Position numbers and translations under genes: made by a program. The notes beneath the pieces are model-generated. The model was not told the origin of the DNA. It did no database searches and was given only the letters and a program-made list of their open reading frames with translations. DNA of 64,000 bases from an uncultured Ruminococcus sp. Lineage in GTDB: Bacteria > Bacillota > Clostridia > Oscillospirales > Ruminococcaceae. The DNA lies in assembly GCA_910584195.1 (NCBI GenBank), contig CAJTYV010000002.1, positions 62,001-126,000 of the forward strand. Direction: 5' to 3'. Below, in pieces: positions 63,201 to 64,000 of this stretch; position 1 is the first letter of the stretch; every line of letters starts with the position of its first letter.

Positions 63201-63967
63201 CAGCCTTTAAGTACGATTCCCCAGCCGTTTGCAGTAGCATCGTTTCCGATACCCTCGATAGTCATACCTGCCGAAACGACTCCGTCAACATAAAGGTCGC
63301 CTTTGGGCATATTGGCAGGGTCGGTAATATTTCCGATGAGTCTTATGGAAATCGGACGTGTTTCCTTACCCTTTTTATATCCCGTTATTATATTCTGAAT
63401 GCCTTTACACGAAACTTCACCCTTGCCATCCACATTGAGATTTACTGTAACCGAGTCCTTAGTTTCCTCCGTCACATAAACAACTATCGCTCCGTCCTTT
63501 AGTGTGCCGTCAGCTTTATAAGCTCCGGGCATATGACCATCTTCAAAGGCATAACCGCTTCGGTCATGAGCATAACTTGAAGCAACGGCTTCGGCAGCCT
63601 TTGAAGAATCTTCCTTACCGCTTATGATAGGAACTACCTTCATCGTATGGCTTCCTTCTTTAAGACCTATAGCGTCTGCTCTGATATAACCGCTGTACTG
63701 TCTGATAAGCTCGCTGTCAAGCTGAACGCCGTCTACATAAACGTTATATCCGGAAGCTCCCGAAACTGCGCTCCACGTTGCATACATACCCTCCGCATAT
63801 CCGACAGACGCGCTGATCTTGACGCTTGCCTCAGCAGCAAAAGAAACTGTGAGTGAACCAAGCATCGGGACAATCGCACTGTTTAAAGCGCCTGTTGCAG
63901 CAGTAACGCTCATTACTGCGGAAGCTGCCGCCGCCATGATCCTTTTCTTCATAATTGAATTTCTCAT
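60242..63967 (-). CDS. Cellulosomal two-domain pectate lyase (PL1 + PL9) with beta-sandwich module and dockerin
   Basis: 1241 aa, secreted (signal to about residue 45). Residues about 50-545 are a PL1-type parallel beta-helix: NCDFFYGDAGSDADQVKGDGALD, THSYNHFFDNGK, WYDHSDSRHPRVR. A Pro/Thr linker (555-587) leads to a PL9-type domain (about 588-1000): YCSPSGGGDGKTMQSP, ENADGFAAKLTCGEGN, NNSDDGWDLFAK, GNGFKLGG. A second linker, a beta-sandwich module often found on pectinases (about 1040-1150, YTISGNLSTGKGTVNYDGKTL) and a dockerin (1169-1241, GDANCDGKVTIADSTAIL) follow. It cleaves homogalacturonan by beta-elimination. GGAGG precedes ATG 63967. Confidence 0.94.
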   Translation of the reverse strand: MRNSIMKKRIMAAAASAVMSVTAATGALNSAIVPMLGSLTVSFAAEASVKISASVGYAEGMYATWSAVSGASGYNVYVDGVQLDSELIRQYSGYIRADAIGLKEGSHTMKVVPIISGKEDSSKAAEAVASSYAHDRSGYAFEDGHMPGAYKADGTLKDGAIVVYVTEETKDSVTVNLNVDGKGEVSCKGIQNIITGYKKGKETRPISIRLIGNITDPANMPKGDLYVDGVVSAGMTIEGIGNDATANGWGIVLKGCVDVEVRNIGTMNCNSSEGDNIGLQQSDSYCWVHNCDFFYGDAGSDADQVKGDGALDTKKSHHITHSYNHFFDNGKCNLQGASASDTSNYITYHHNWYDHSDSRHPRVRVATVHCYNNYYDGNAKYGIGSTTGSSVFAENNYFRNCNEPMLISNQGSEGGLVLSGEAGGMIKAYGNVITGAKKFVPYSENNTDFDAYVASSKDEKVPSSVKAKSGGATYNNFDTESGMYSYKLDAAEDVPAILEAKAGRVDGGDFKWTFDNSVDDESYAVNSELKAALTAYDDSIVAIGSGFKEDISNPPVTTPVVTTPPPVVTTVPVTVAPVTPPPITSSDVIYCSPSGGGDGKTMQSPTDVLSAIKAVSAGGTIYLLEGTYKFSEMILIDSNNNGSAGKYKTISAYPGAKVVWDFSGQGEANGSKRGVTLDGDYWHFYGFEITKAADNGMLLSGNNNKIEMMVFNDNQDTGLQISRYNTSAAGIADWPSYNLVLNCTSKNNCDNATMENADGFAAKLTCGEGNIFDGCMAYNNSDDGWDLFAKTETGPIGVVTIKNSIAFRNGFTEFGEGYGDCDGNGFKLGGSGVGSAHVVENCLAFENLNCGFTDNNNPKLGSLKNCTAYNNGVGGNGKPNVSCYRCTDTTTLFTNVMSYLNAGKASSLGASGIKVSNDKLVGKAENTIYYNSKYYYAKSETMTNGAKLGTVITPADSDFMSLSVPSMGTDFHSAWRNSDGSPNPSGFAETLSNGTYSSVGYHMSNGVTPPPPATTAADPEPVQTTTTSAVPTTPATPVQGGYVHNFTENGISSSFYTISGNLSTGKGTVNYDGKTLTQCLKMESATNITFNAVKGGKLTLVFVEPSATVKLDGTKYTASGNGIITADVAAGQHTITKADTANLFYMVYSESGTQTTTTAPPTPTDPVDEGLIGDANCDGKVTIADSTAILQALGNSDKYGLSAQGAKNADCCNPGDGVKTSDALALQKLDAKIITSLPDYI

Positions 63968-64000
63968 TGTTTTTTCCTCCGATTCGATTATAAAGATCTT

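Noticed and set aside
1..64000. CRISPR arrays, rRNA, tRNA, prophage or insertion-sequence transposase
   Set aside because: No regularly spaced direct repeats, no rRNA-like blocks, no tRNA cloverleaf, and no integrase or transposase reading frame were seen.

Overview
The window looks like a chromosome segment from a low-to-mid GC, endospore-lineage Firmicute, most likely a Ruminococcus-type member of the Oscillospiraceae. The reasons are: cellulosome-type dockerins on a pectate lyase and on a papain-like protease; a complete spoIIIAA-AH operon plus yunB; the Gram-positive cluster asp23-nusB-xseAB-ispA-dxs-tlyA-nadK-argR-recN; and a hydrogenase/alcohol-dehydrogenase operon with the content described for Ruminococcus albus 7. 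The genus is an inference. Nearly every gene is on the minus strand. Only yunB, a class B penicillin-binding protein and a proline-rich surface protein are on plus. No rRNA, tRNA, CRISPR array, prophage or transposase gene was seen.

Layout. 1-148: start of an M42 peptidase. 274-8349 (minus): a fermentation operon read adhE, APH-type kinase, small [2Fe-2S] protein, PAS-domain sensory [FeFe]-hydrogenase (HydS), SpoIIE-type phosphatase, [FeFe]-hydrogenase (HydA2). 8570-12063: a LysR regulator and an EF-G/TetM-like GTPase fused to a YacP/Rae1-type NYN nuclease domain. 12191-12844: yunB. 12996-24028 (minus): alaS, HIT, phosphoribosyltransferase, comEC, holA, RNase M5-like, an MBOAT/DHHW pair that lacks catalytic residues, SDR, membrane protein. 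24229-25821: PBP. 26077-38783 (minus): asp23-nusB-...-recN followed by a histidine phosphatase, a GH42 beta-galactosidase and dtd. 39001-43732: spoIIIA operon with a sigma-E-like promoter. 43817-47359: CUT1 sugar ABC operon behind a long structured leader. 47848-49995: dockerin protease. 50202-51832: YdcF and PHP proteins. 52192-57629: rsmI, tRNA-modification genes (trmN6-like, mnmA, tmcAL), HAD, C39-like lipoprotein. 57866-59065: ackA. 59368-60054: proline-rich surface protein. 60242-63967: PL1-PL9-dockerin pectate lyase.

How it fits together. The organism breaks down plant polymers with cellulosomal enzymes, takes up oligosaccharides through a CUT1 transporter, and ferments them to acetate (ackA), ethanol (adhE) and hydrogen (hydA2). 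The HydS/kinase/phosphatase set beside adhE and hydA2 suggests hydrogen-responsive control of where electrons go.

The most notable items are: the hydrogen-sensing operon; the translational GTPase fused to a putative A-site nuclease; the MBOAT/DHHW acyltransferase pair with matching loss of catalytic residues; the roughly 250-nt structured leader of the sugar operon; and three families of structured intergenic repeats (25900-26062; 50017-50196; and copies at 38815, 51978 and 60210).
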